Below, one piece after another: positions 45,725-54,192 of a stretch of 64,000 bases of DNA; position 1 is the stretch's first letter; each line of letters begins with the position of its first letter. Source of the stretch: Elioraea tepida. GTDB lineage: Bacteria; Pseudomonadota; Alphaproteobacteria; Acetobacterales; Acetobacteraceae. Position numbers and translations under genes: made by a program. The stretch spans positions 1,875,001 through 1,939,000 of the forward strand of contig NZ_CP076448.1 of assembly GCF_019203965.1 (NCBI RefSeq). Direction: 5' to 3'. The notes beneath the pieces were generated by a model that saw only the letters and a program-made list of their open reading frames with translations, made no database searches and was not told where the DNA came from.

Positions 45725-47716
45725 ATGATCCCCGAACTCGGCCATTTCGCTCTCGTTCTGGCGCTCCTGCTCGCCGGCGTGCAGTCGATCCTGCCGCTCG
45801 TCGGCGCGGCGCAGGGCGAGCGCCGCGGCGCGCTTCTGATGGCGACCGGCCCGTCCGCGGCGATCGGGCAGATGCTGTTTGTCGCGCTGAGCTTCTTCTG
45901 CCTGATGTGGTCCTACGCCGTGTCGGACTTCTCGGTGGCGAATGTCTACCAGAACAGCCACTCGCTGAAGCCGATGCTCTACAAGCTCACCGGCACCTGG
46001 GGGAACCACGAGGGCTCGATGGTTCTGTGGGTGCTGATCCTCGCCCTCTGTTCGGGCGCGGTGGCGGGGTTCGGGCAGAATCTGCCCGCCACACTCCGGG
46101 CGCGCGTGCTCGCCGTGCTCGGCATGATCGCCTTCGGATTTCTGCTCTTCACCCTGCTCACCTCGAACCCTTTCAAGCGTATCTGGCCGGTTCCGGAGGA
46201 CGGGCGCGACCTCAACCCGCTTCTGCAGGACCCGGGCCTCGCTTTCCACCCGCCCTTCCTCTATCTCGGCTATGTCGGCACGGCGGTCGCGTTCGCTTTC
46301 GCCTGTGCTGCGCTGATCGAGGGGCGTGTCGATGCAGCCTGGGGCCGCTGGGTGAGGCCCTGGACTCTCGCCGCCTGGTGCGCCCTCACCCTCGGTATCG
46401 GCCTCGGCTCCTGGTGGGCCTATTACGAGCTCGGCTGGGGCGGGTTCTGGTTCTGGGACCCGGTCGAGAACGCCTCGCTGATGCCCTGGCTGCTTGCGAC
46501 GGCGCTTTTGCACAGCGCGATCGTGGTCGAGAAGCGCGAGGCGCTGAAGGTGTGGACCATCCTGCTCGCCATCCTCACCTTCTCCCTGTCGCTGCTCGGA
46601 ACGTTCCTGGTTCGAAGCGGCGTGCTGAACTCGGTGCACGCCTTCGCCAACGATCCTGAGCGCGGCGTGTTCATCCTGATGCTCCTTGCCGTCGCCGTCG
46701 GCGGCTCGCTCATCCTGTTCGCTTGGCGCGCTCCGGCGCTCGAACCGAAGGGCCTCTTTGCGCCGATCTCGCGCGAGGGCTCGCTCGTGCTCAACAACCT
46801 CCTGCTCGCCACCTCCTGCGCGGTGGTGTTCGTCGGCACGCTCTACCCTCTGTTCGCCGACCTCCTGTTCGGGGCGAAGATCACGGTCGGGCCGCCCTTC
46901 TTCAACGCCACCGTCTTCCCGGTGTTCGTGCCGCTGCTCGTGGCGATGGGGGTGGGCCCGCTTCTCCCGTGGAAGCGCGCCGATCTCTGGGCCGCGCTCG
47001 CGCGCCTGAAGCTCGCCGCCCTCGTCGTCCTCGCCTTCGCGGTGGTGTGGATCGCGGCGGTCGACCGCAGGCTCCTGCCGGCGCTCGGCTTCGCTCTCGC
47101 GCTCTGGCTCGTTCTTGCCGCCGCGACCGACTTCGCCGACCGCGTCAGGCTCGGCCGCGTGCCGCTCGCCGAAAGCTTCGCGCGCGCCCGTGGCCTGCCG
47201 CGTGCAATCGTCGGGGGCATCGTCGCGCACGCTGCCGTCGGCATCTGCCTTGCTGGGATCGCCGGCAAGGGGATCGCGCCGGAGCGGATCACGCTGATGC
47301 GCCCGGGCGACGTCACCACGGTCGGGCCGCACACGCTTCGTTTCGATGGCAAGGCCGACATCGTGGGGCCGAACTGGCGCGGCACGGAGGGGCGTCTCAC
47401 CCTCCTGCGTGACGGGCGTGAGGTCGCGGTTCTGACGCCCGAGCGCCGGTTCTATCCGGTGCAGCGCATGTCTACGACCGAGGCCTCGATCCGCACCTCA
47501 GGCCTCGCCGACCTCTACGCCGTGATCGGCGAGACCTCCGAGGACGGCGCGACCGTGGTGCGGCTTCACTGGAACCCGCTCGCGCCGTGGATCTGGGTCG
47601 GCACGGTTCTGATGGCCTTGGGCGGGTTGATCTCGCTGTCTGACCGTCGCCTGCGCGTCGGCGCGCCTGCGCGCCGGCGCCGCGAGGCGCTCGCGCCTTT
47701 GGCGGCGGCGGAATGA
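45725..47716 (+). CDS. ccmF: Cytochrome c heme lyase CcmF
   Basis: Large inner-membrane protein that attaches heme to apocytochrome c. The 663-residue length is standard. It shows the conserved KLTGTWGNHEGSMVLWVL, the tryptophan-rich heme-handling domain GWGGFWFWDPVENASLMPWL near residue 245, and many membrane segments. It starts eight bases after ccmE. Late periplasmic domain around residues 530-620 (PEGxGVGP-like) is followed by a final membrane helix. Confidence 0.96.
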   Translation: MIPELGHFALVLALLLAGVQSILPLVGAAQGERRGALLMATGPSAAIGQMLFVALSFFCLMWSYAVSDFSVANVYQNSHSLKPMLYKLTGTWGNHEGSMVLWVLILALCSGAVAGFGQNLPATLRARVLAVLGMIAFGFLLFTLLTSNPFKRIWPVPEDGRDLNPLLQDPGLAFHPPFLYLGYVGTAVAFAFACAALIEGRVDAAWGRWVRPWTLAAWCALTLGIGLGSWWAYYELGWGGFWFWDPVENASLMPWLLATALLHSAIVVEKREALKVWTILLAILTFSLSLLGTFLVRSGVLNSVHAFANDPERGVFILMLLAVAVGGSLILFAWRAPALEPKGLFAPISREGSLVLNNLLLATSCAVVFVGTLYPLFADLLFGAKITVGPPFFNATVFPVFVPLLVAMGVGPLLPWKRADLWAALARLKLAALVVLAFAVVWIAAVDRRLLPALGFALALWLVLAAATDFADRVRLGRVPLAESFARARGLPRAIVGGIVAHAAVGICLAGIAGKGIAPERITLMRPGDVTTVGPHTLRFDGKADIVGPNWRGTEGRLTLLRDGREVAVLTPERRFYPVQRMSTTEASIRTSGLADLYAVIGETSEDGATVVRLHWNPLAPWIWVGTVLMALGGLISLSDRRLRVGAPARRRREALAPLAAAE

Positions 47717-47723
47717 GGGCGGA

Positions 47724-48296
47724 ATGACCCGGCGGCAGCTCATGTTCGCGCTTCCCGCGGCTGCGACCCTCGCCGCTGCGGGCGGGTTCTACGCCATGCT
47801 CTCTGGCATGCGCCGCGGCAGTTTCGACCCACGCGGGGTTCCCTCCGCCCTGATCGGCCGGCCGGTGCCGAGCTTCGAGCTCGGGCCTCTGCCGAACTGG
47901 AACAAGCCGGGCCTCTCAAGCCGCGACATCCTCGAGGCGGCGTCGCTTCGACCGGTCCTCGTCAACTTTTGGGCGTCCTGGTGCGTGCCCTGCCTCGTCG
48001 AGCACCCGCAGCTGATGAAGCTTGCCGCCGAGGGCGTGCCCGTCTTCGGCATCAACTATCACACCGGCACGCAGACCGACCCCGGCGCGACCGCCTGGCT
48101 CCGACGCCACGGCGACCCCTTCGCGCGGATCGGCATCGACCTCACCGGGCGCGTAGCGGTCGACTGGGGCGTCTATGGCGTGCCGGAGACCTACGTGATC
48201 GACCGGCGTGGCATCATTCGCTGGCGCATGGCCGGCCCGATCACGCCCGAGATCGACGCCGAACAGCTTCGGCCCCTGCTCCGGTCGCTCGCCTGA
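47724..48296 (+). CDS. ccmG: Thiol:disulfide interchange protein CcmG/DsbE
   Basis: Membrane-tethered thioredoxin-like protein that keeps the CXXCH cysteines of apocytochrome c reduced. The 190-residue protein has an N-terminal hydrophobic anchor, and the redox motif WASWCVPCLVEHP (CVPC) near residue 88, followed by the cis-proline segment GVPETYVIDRRG. It starts eight bases after ccmF and overlaps ccmH by one base. Confidence 0.95.
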   Translation: MTRRQLMFALPAAATLAAAGGFYAMLSGMRRGSFDPRGVPSALIGRPVPSFELGPLPNWNKPGLSSRDILEAASLRPVLVNFWASWCVPCLVEHPQLMKLAAEGVPVFGINYHTGTQTDPGATAWLRRHGDPFARIGIDLTGRVAVDWGVYGVPETYVIDRRGIIRWRMAGPITPEIDAEQLRPLLRSLA

Positions 48297-48760
48297 TGCG
48301 CGCGCGCGCGGCCTCGCTCTTGCTGCTCGGGGCCGTTCTCGCCGGCGGGCCTGCCTCGGCGATCGTCGATCCGCGCGAGATGCTGCCCGACCCGGCCCAA
48401 GAAGCGCGCGCGCGAGAGATCGGGCGGGAGCTGCGCTGCCTCGTCTGCCAGAACCAGTCGATCGACGACAGCAACGCGGGGCTTGCGCGCGACCTGCGCC
48501 GGATCGTGCGCGAGCGTGTCGCCGCCGGCGATACGAACGAACAGGTGATCGCCTTCATCACCGAACGCTATGGCGACTATGTGCGCCTCACCCCGCCTCT
48601 CAAGGCGTCGACCATCGCGCTCTGGGCGTCTCCGGTGGTGGCGCTCGCGGCGGGCCTGTTTGCGGTCGCCGCCTTCTACCGGCGCCGACGCGCGCTCGTC
48701 CCGCCGCCTGAGCTGACGGAGGAGGAGCGCGCGCGGCTTGCGCGGCTTCAGGCGGAATGA
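48296..48760 (+). CDS. ccmH: Cytochrome c maturation protein CcmH (CycL)
   Basis: Periplasmic thioredox-active component of the apocytochrome-reducing and heme-ligation complex. The 154-residue protein starts at ATG 48296, overlapping the ccmG stop (TGATG). A signal peptide ends near PASA, followed by the redox motif LRCLVCQNQSIDDS with its CXXC pair, and a C-terminal membrane helix (ALWASPVVALAAGLFAVAAFY). In this genome CcmH and CcmI are separate genes, as in most alphaproteobacteria. Confidence 0.94.
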   Translation: MRARAASLLLLGAVLAGGPASAIVDPREMLPDPAQEARAREIGRELRCLVCQNQSIDDSNAGLARDLRRIVRERVAAGDTNEQVIAFITERYGDYVRLTPPLKASTIALWASPVVALAAGLFAVAAFYRRRRALVPPPELTEEERARLARLQAE

Positions 48761-49875
48761 TCTCGACCTGGATCGCCCTCGGGGTCGCGACCTTCGCTGC
48801 CGTGCTCGCCGTGCTCTGGCCGAGCCTCAAGGGGGTTCGCGGCTATGCGCCGCGCGCCGCGCATGATGCGGCGCTCTACCGCGCCCAGCTCGCCGAGCTC
48901 GACCGCGAGAAGGCAGAGGGAAGGCTCTCGGAGACCGAGCATCGCGACGCCATGCTCGAGGTGCAGCGCCGGCTTCTCGCCGTGGGCGAGGTTCCCGCCG
49001 AAACGACGCCTGCGTCGCCCTCGGGGCGCTGGCTCATCGCGGCCGCGGCGGTGGCTCTGCCGAGTCTTGCGCTTCTGCTCTACCTGCCGCGCGGCACGCC
49101 TGAGATGCCCGGCTTCCCCTTCGCCGAGGTTCAGGCCCAGCGGGCGGCCGAGAACGCGGAAGCCGAGGCCCTGATCGCCCAGGTGCGGGAGCGTATCAAC
49201 AGCCTGCCGCATGACAGCGAGGAGGCGCGTCGCGGCTGGGTGCTTCTCGCGGGTGTGGAGCGCCGGCGCGGCAATCTCGCTGCCGCGATCGGCGCCTATC
49301 GACGCGCCCTTGCGATTCGATTCGAGCCGGCGCTTGCGACCGACCTTGCCGAGACGCTGGCGATGGCCGCCGACGGCAGCGTCACCGACGAGGCGATGGC
49401 GCTGCTGCGCCGCGCCGCCACGGCCGAGCCCGCCGATCTCCGCACGCGCTTCTACCTCGCTGTCGGCACACTCGAGCGCGGAGACGCGCGCGCCGCGCTC
49501 GAGAGCTTCCGGGCGATCGAGGCGGCCGCTCCGGAGGGGTCGGCGGTGCGGGCGATTGTCGCCGAACGGATCGCCGATGCGGAACGGCGGCTGCGCGCCG
49601 GCGCCGCACCCGGGCCGACGGCGGAGCAGATGGCGGCGGCCGCCGAGCTGCCTCCCGAACAGCGCGAGGCGATGATCGCCGCGATGGTCGAGCGTCTTGC
49701 GGAACGGCTGCGCGCCGAGCCGAACGATGCGGAGGGGTGGCTGAGGCTCGCGCGCGCCTATCGCATCCTCGGCCGAGGGATGGAGGCGCGCCAGGCGCTC
49801 GACCGTGCCGCCGCGCTGCTGCCCGACGACCCCCGCGTCGTGGCCGAGAAGATGGCGCAGGGGAGAGGCGGCTAG
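48757..49875 (+). CDS. ccmI: Cytochrome c maturation protein CcmI
   Basis: Apocytochrome chaperone with an N-terminal two-helix membrane domain and a periplasmic tetratricopeptide repeat domain. The 372-residue protein begins with MISTWIALGVATFAAVLAVL, has the short cytosolic leucine-zipper-like loop (YRAQLAELDREKAEGRL) typical of CcmI, a second membrane helix near residue 95, and TPR-like helices through its C-terminal half (AWLRLARAYRILG-type). The ATG overlaps the ccmH stop by four bases. It is the last gene of the ccm run. Confidence 0.9.
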   Translation: MISTWIALGVATFAAVLAVLWPSLKGVRGYAPRAAHDAALYRAQLAELDREKAEGRLSETEHRDAMLEVQRRLLAVGEVPAETTPASPSGRWLIAAAAVALPSLALLLYLPRGTPEMPGFPFAEVQAQRAAENAEAEALIAQVRERINSLPHDSEEARRGWVLLAGVERRRGNLAAAIGAYRRALAIRFEPALATDLAETLAMAADGSVTDEAMALLRRAATAEPADLRTRFYLAVGTLERGDARAALESFRAIEAAAPEGSAVRAIVAERIADAERRLRAGAAPGPTAEQMAAAAELPPEQREAMIAAMVERLAERLRAEPNDAEGWLRLARAYRILGRGMEARQALDRAAALLPDDPRVVAEKMAQGRGG

Positions 49876-49987
49876 CGGCGGCAGCCTCTTTTCCCTTACA
49901 AGAGCAACGATGTCGCGATGTTCCGGGCGATGGATGCGCGCGCGTTCCACGGTTTGGTTGCGTTTGCATCGCTGAGGGAGGCCGAGA

Positions 49988-50722
49988 ATGAAGCGACTGG
50001 CGAACGAGCTGCTGGCGCGGTTCGGCTATCGTCTTCGATGGTATCCGCCGAAGCTTCTGGCCGATTGGCATCGGCATCTGGAACTGCATTTTCAGCATGT
50101 CGCGGCGCACTTTATGCTCAAGCAGAAGGATATCTTTTTCATCAGCATAGGTGCTAATGACGGCATGACTCGTGAACCTGTGTATCCATTCATTCGAGAC
50201 CACGGCTGGAAGGGCATCATGGTTGAGCCGATTTCATTTGTCTTTCAAAAGCTCCAAGAAAACCTGGGCCATTTTTCTGGCGTTAGTTTGGTGAACGCGG
50301 CGATCGGCGAGAGGGATGGCTCTCAGGTGATCTACACTGTCGATCAGTCGGCACCAAAATCTTTCAAAATGTCTTTTTTGAGCTCGTTTGAGAGATCTGT
50401 TTTACTTGCTCACAAGCCAATTTTTAGGGATATTGAGCAGCATATCCGCGAGGAAACAGTCAAAGTCATCACCATTCCGACATTGTTGGAAAGCCATCAG
50501 GTCGACCGAGTCGATGTATTGAAAATCGACACAGAGGGATATGATCTAAAGATTTTGAAGACTTTAGACTTTTCACAAATCAAACCGGTCATTGTTTTGG
50601 CAGAACACGCTCATCTCTCCAGATCAGAAAAAGAGGAAATGTGCGAGATATTATTAGACAATGGATATAAAGTTACCATCTCTGATCTGGATATGCTGGC
50701 TTATCGGGCAGGCCTGGACTAA
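49988..50722 (+). CDS. FkbM-family methyltransferase, AT-rich
   Basis: SAM-dependent O-methyltransferase of the FkbM type, often modifying sugars or surface polysaccharides. The 244-residue protein has the SAM-loop region FISIGANDGMT, then GIMVEPISFVF, the acidic motif VLKIDTEGYDLKILK near residue 175 (the KxDxEGxE signature) and VIVLAEHAH. GC content drops sharply from about 50050 to 50720, with many AT-rich codons (TTT, AAA, ATT), unlike every neighbour. GGGAGG lies 7 bases before the ATG. It ends with its stop codon overlapping that of the convergent sterol-desaturase gene. It is very likely a recent acquisition. Confidence 0.88.
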   Translation: MKRLANELLARFGYRLRWYPPKLLADWHRHLELHFQHVAAHFMLKQKDIFFISIGANDGMTREPVYPFIRDHGWKGIMVEPISFVFQKLQENLGHFSGVSLVNAAIGERDGSQVIYTVDQSAPKSFKMSFLSSFERSVLLAHKPIFRDIEQHIREETVKVITIPTLLESHQVDRVDVLKIDTEGYDLKILKTLDFSQIKPVIVLAEHAHLSRSEKEEMCEILLDNGYKVTISDLDMLAYRAGLD

Positions 50723-51690
50723 CCGCGCCCCGCGAGCGTGCGGATGAGCCGCTTCGCGCCCTCGACCTGCGTGCCCAACCACGAGCCGGTGGCAAGACGT
50801 TCGGACCCCGAACGATCACCGGTCGCCGGATAGGCGCCGCCGAAGCGGGCGGTTCCGAACAGGATATCCCACACTGGCAACAGGACGCCGAAATTCACCC
50901 CGTGCGCCCGCGCGCCGATGCCCTCGTCATGGTCAAGCGCATGGTGCAGGCGATGGAAATGCGGGCTCACCACCACCCGGCCGAGCGGCCCGAAATCGAG
51001 CCGCACATTCGCATGCGAAAGGCTCTCCATCACCCGCACGAGCAACACCAGAAGCGGGAACTGGCCGGGCGGCACGCCGATCAGAACCGCCACGCCCGCG
51101 AACCAGAACCCGGCGATGAGATCGTCGAGCAGGTGGTTTCGGTCATCGGTCCAGAACGTCATCTGCCGCTGCGCATGATGCAGCGAGTGCAGCGCCCACC
51201 ACCATTCGAAGCGATGCTGGAACCGGTGCCGCCAGTATTCCGAGAAGTCGAGGATGACAACGTAGAGCAGGAAGGTGACGACCGGCCAATCGCGCAAGGG
51301 CGGGACGAGGGTCTCGAGCGTCGGCGGGATCAGGCCGAGGTTCGCAAGCAGAGCGTCCCAGGCCACCTCGAGCGGCTGCAGCGCGACGAAGGCGAAGAGC
51401 GGAACGATGCCGAGGCGATTGAGGAGCGTGTAGGTGACGTCGGTGCGCACGCTCGAGCGGTCTCCCTCCCAGCGCTCGACCGGAAGCGCGGCCTCGAGCG
51501 GGCGGCAGACGAGAAAGGAGACGAGCACGGTCGCGGCACCGAGGAGAGCGAAGTCGAGCCACTTGAAGGCGGCCTCCTCCCACTGCATCAGCCCGGCGGC
51601 ATAGAGGCCCGGCAGGATCAGGCGCTCGAACAGCCAGACCTTGAGGTCGACCCAAGCGTTGCCGATCGCGTCACCCATGGCGCCGATCAT
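50719..51690 (-). CDS. Sterol desaturase / fatty acid hydroxylase-family protein
   Basis: Di-iron membrane oxygenase that hydroxylates or desaturates a lipid. The protein is 323 residues from ATG 51690, overlapping the deacetylase stop. It has four or more membrane segments and the three histidine boxes of the family: EYWRHRFQHRFEWWW near residue 165, LHSLHHAQRQM near 182, and PHFHRLHHALDHDEG near 262, which bind the di-iron centre. The substrate is unknown; hopanoids, ceramide-like lipids or fatty acyls are possible. It forms an operon with a deacetylase and a propeller protein. Confidence 0.88.
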   Translation of the reverse strand: MIGAMGDAIGNAWVDLKVWLFERLILPGLYAAGLMQWEEAAFKWLDFALLGAATVLVSFLVCRPLEAALPVERWEGDRSSVRTDVTYTLLNRLGIVPLFAFVALQPLEVAWDALLANLGLIPPTLETLVPPLRDWPVVTFLLYVVILDFSEYWRHRFQHRFEWWWALHSLHHAQRQMTFWTDDRNHLLDDLIAGFWFAGVAVLIGVPPGQFPLLVLLVRVMESLSHANVRLDFGPLGRVVVSPHFHRLHHALDHDEGIGARAHGVNFGVLLPVWDILFGTARFGGAYPATGDRSGSERLATGSWLGTQVEGAKRLIRTLAGRG

Positions 51691-52451
51691 CGCCGCGCCT
51701 CGGCGAGCAGACGCGGCGGCGGGGCGGTCAGCGTCGCGAAGCAGAAGCCGCGCTCCTTGAGGCCGAGGATCAGCGCCTCGAACACCTCGGCGAATTTCTG
51801 CTGCCGCGAACGTATCCCCCAATGCATCATCAGAACCTCGCCGTCGCGGATCGTGGCGAGCGCGCGCTCAAGCAGACGATCGTTCGGATAACGATCCGAC
51901 GGCAGCTCGTCGCCGAGGAAGCCGTTCGCCGTCCAGCCGACATGGCTGAAGCCGCAGGCTTCGGCGAAGCGGAGCGCGTTCGGCGTGGTCCGCCCGCCCG
52001 GGGCGCGCCAGATCGGGTCGAGGCCGCGGCCGGTCATGGCGCGAAGCCTCTCCTCCGGCGCGCGGAGTTCGGCGCAGAAGGCCGGGCGGTCGAGCAGCGT
52101 CCCCGCGCGCTCTCCCCATGCGACGTAGCGCACCCGCTCCCCCTCGTCGCCGCGGAAATACCAGTGGCGAAGCGTGTGGCTGCCGAAGGCATGGCCCTCG
52201 GCCACGCGGGCGCGCCAGAACGGCGCCCAGGAGTCGGAAAGAGAGGTGTCGCCGCGAAAGGTGCGCTCGTCGGCGATGAACAGCGTGGCCCTCACCCCGT
52301 GCCGCGCCATCACCTCCGCGATCAGCTCAGCCGTGTCCATCCAGCCCGTGTCGATCGTGAGATACACGGTCCGCCGGCACGCGGAGGCGGCGGCGGAGGT
52401 GGGCGCGAGCGCGGCAAGGGCGGCGGCGCCGAGCGCCCTACGCGAGAGCAT
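51687..52451 (-). CDS. Polysaccharide deacetylase-family protein with variant metal motif
   Basis: Predicted exported carbohydrate deacetylase of the NodB homology family. The 254-residue protein has a signal peptide (LGAAALAALAPTSAAAS) and the NodB elements: the first motif reads YLTIDTGWMD where classical enzymes have TFDDG, the metal histidines lie in GSHTLRHW (HxxxH), and a third motif is PIWRAPGGR. The second aspartate of the usual Asp-Asp pair is replaced by threonine, so metal coordination or activity may differ. It overlaps the propeller gene by 14 bases and the hydroxylase gene by four. Confidence 0.82.
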   Translation of the reverse strand: MLSRRALGAAALAALAPTSAAASACRRTVYLTIDTGWMDTAELIAEVMARHGVRATLFIADERTFRGDTSLSDSWAPFWRARVAEGHAFGSHTLRHWYFRGDEGERVRYVAWGERAGTLLDRPAFCAELRAPEERLRAMTGRGLDPIWRAPGGRTTPNALRFAEACGFSHVGWTANGFLGDELPSDRYPNDRLLERALATIRDGEVLMMHWGIRSRQQKFAEVFEALILGLKERGFCFATLTAPPPRLLAEARR

Positions 52452-53433
52452 GGAACAGGATGCCGTGCGGGCTCCGCCCGACGGGCAGGTTGGCGATCAG
52501 CGCGCCCGTTTCGAGATCGAGCACGCCGACACGGTTGGCGACGCGCTGGGTGAACCAGGCCTGCCGCCCGTCGGGGGAGAAGTCGAGGCAGTCGGGGGCG
52601 CCCGGAGCGCGGAAGCTGCGCACGGCGGCGAGCGTCTCGGCCTCCAGCGCGGTGATTGTGCCGGCGACCCGGTTGGTCACGTAGAGGAACAGCCCATCCG
52701 GCGAGGGGAAGATGTTGTGCGCGCCGGCGGCCGTCCGCACCGCGCGCAGGATTCGCCCGTCCTCGGGCGACTGGATCGTGACATTGTCCTCGCCCATGTT
52801 GGCGACGATCAGCCCGTGGCGGGCGGAGAAAACGATTCCGGCGGGAGTCTTCCCCGTCGGCTGCGTCCAGAGGAGACGTCCCGTCGCCGCCTCCACTGCC
52901 GCGACACGGTTGTTGCCCTGGAGCGTGACATAGGTGACGCGGCTGTCGGGGCTCCAGGCGATGTGGCTCGGCATGTCGGGAACCGACAGGCGATGGCGGA
53001 GCTCGAAATTCCCGGCCGAATAGATGTCGATCTGGTCGCGCCGCAGCGAAGCGACCGTGAGCATGGTCCGGTCGGGGCTGAACAGGAGGTGGTAGGGGTT
53101 GGAGATCCGTAGCCTGCGGGTGACGGCGGCGGTGTCGGGGTCGAGGAACTGGAACTCGTTTCCCGCACTGTCGCCGACGATGATCTCGCGCCGGTCCGGC
53201 GTGTAGACGAGGTGGTGCGGCTCGCGCAGCGTCGGCACCCTGGCTCGTTCCGCTCCCGTCACGGAGTCGAGCACGGAGATGGTGGCGTCGCGGCTGTTGA
53301 GCACGAACACGCGGCCTGGGCGTTCGGAGAGGGGGCCGGTCGGCAGGCCCTGCCTCGCGCCCGCAGCGGCCGGAAGCGCAGCAGAGGCCGCAAGCGCCCC
53401 GAGAAAGGCTCTTCTCTCCATCCTGGTCTCCAT
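52438..53433 (-). CDS. YncE-like beta-propeller protein, exported
   Basis: Secreted seven-bladed beta-propeller of the YVTN/cytochrome-d1-like superfamily, role unknown. The 331-residue protein has an N-terminal export signal (RRAFLGALAASAALPAAAG, possibly Tat with the RR pair; the second ATG, at residue 5, may be the true start). Blades are recognisable by repeats such as GRVFVLNSRDATISVLD, PHHLVYTPDRREIIVGD and GNNRVAAVEAATGRLLW at about 40-residue spacing. No metal or heme ligand is evident. It is transcribed first in the unit with the deacetylase and hydroxylase. Confidence 0.8.
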   Translation of the reverse strand: METRMERRAFLGALAASAALPAAAGARQGLPTGPLSERPGRVFVLNSRDATISVLDSVTGAERARVPTLREPHHLVYTPDRREIIVGDSAGNEFQFLDPDTAAVTRRLRISNPYHLLFSPDRTMLTVASLRRDQIDIYSAGNFELRHRLSVPDMPSHIAWSPDSRVTYVTLQGNNRVAAVEAATGRLLWTQPTGKTPAGIVFSARHGLIVANMGEDNVTIQSPEDGRILRAVRTAAGAHNIFPSPDGLFLYVTNRVAGTITALEAETLAAVRSFRAPGAPDCLDFSPDGRQAWFTQRVANRVGVLDLETGALIANLPVGRSPHGILFHALA

Positions 53434-53487
53434 TGCCGGCTCGAAGCCTCTAGCAGATCGGCGCCGCGTCGGGCAACGCCCCTCCGC

Positions 53488-54192
53488 TCAGGCCGCCGTC
53501 GCCACCGCTTCGATCCGGCCGTCACGCAACGCCACCAACCGGTCGAACAGGCCGAAGATCTTCTCGTCGTGGGTGACGACGAGGACGGCCGCTCGACGCT
53601 CGCGCGCCACCCGACGCAACAGGTCCATCACCGACCTGGCCCGCTCGCTGTCGAGCGCTGCGGTCGGCTCGTCGGCGAGAATGATCGGCGGGTCGTTGGC
53701 GAGCGCACGGGCGATCGCCACGCGCTGCGCCTCGCCTCCCGAGAGTCGCGCCGGCATGGCCGCGGCCCGGCGCCCGACGCCGAGGACGTCGAGAAGCCCC
53801 CGGGCCCGCGCCCGCGCCGACGCGAGATCGGCCCCGCCAAGCGTCATCGCGAGCGCGACAGTGTCGGTCGCATCGAGGAACGGCAGGAGGTTGTGGAACT
53901 GGAAAATGAAGCCGATCCTCTTCCGACGCAGCGCTCAGAGGTCGGCCACGAGATAGCGCCCGTCCGCCCACACCGGGCCGTCATCGAGCGAGAGCGTTCC
54001 CTCGTCGGGCGGGGTGATGCAGGCCACCACGTTGAGCAGGGTGGACTTGCCGCTGCCCGAGGGGCCGCGCAGGCCGACCACTTCGCCCGGGAACACCGAG
54101 AGCGTCACGCCATCGAGCGCGCGCACCGCCGTCTCGCCGCTGCCGAACCGCTTGCACATGCCCTCGAGGCGGATGAGCGGAGCCTCAGCCAC
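53488..54192 (-). pseudogene. ABC exporter ATPase (DevA/LolD-like) with an in-frame TGA
   Basis: ATPase of a MacB/DevA-type exporter. From ATG 54192 the frame reads LEGMCKRFGSGETAVRALDG, Walker A GPSGSGKSTLL, then DGRYLVADL and a TGA at 53935-53937. The same frame, without any shift, continues ALRRKRIGFIFQFHNLLPFL (Q-loop), the signature LSGGEAQRVAIARAL, Walker B IILADEPTAALD and VLVVTHDEKIF. One base change at the stop (for example TCA to TGA) would restore a full 234-residue ATPase. Coding in the second half is well preserved, so the loss is recent or a sequence error. It overlaps the permease gene start-to-stop. Confidence 0.85.

Noticed and set aside
53488-53937. In-frame TGA codons as evidence of a recoded stop
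   Set aside because: Intact genes here end in TGA (dnaB, alr, mlaE, ccmG) and TAG is also found inside a broken gene; a simple mutation or read error explains the cases.
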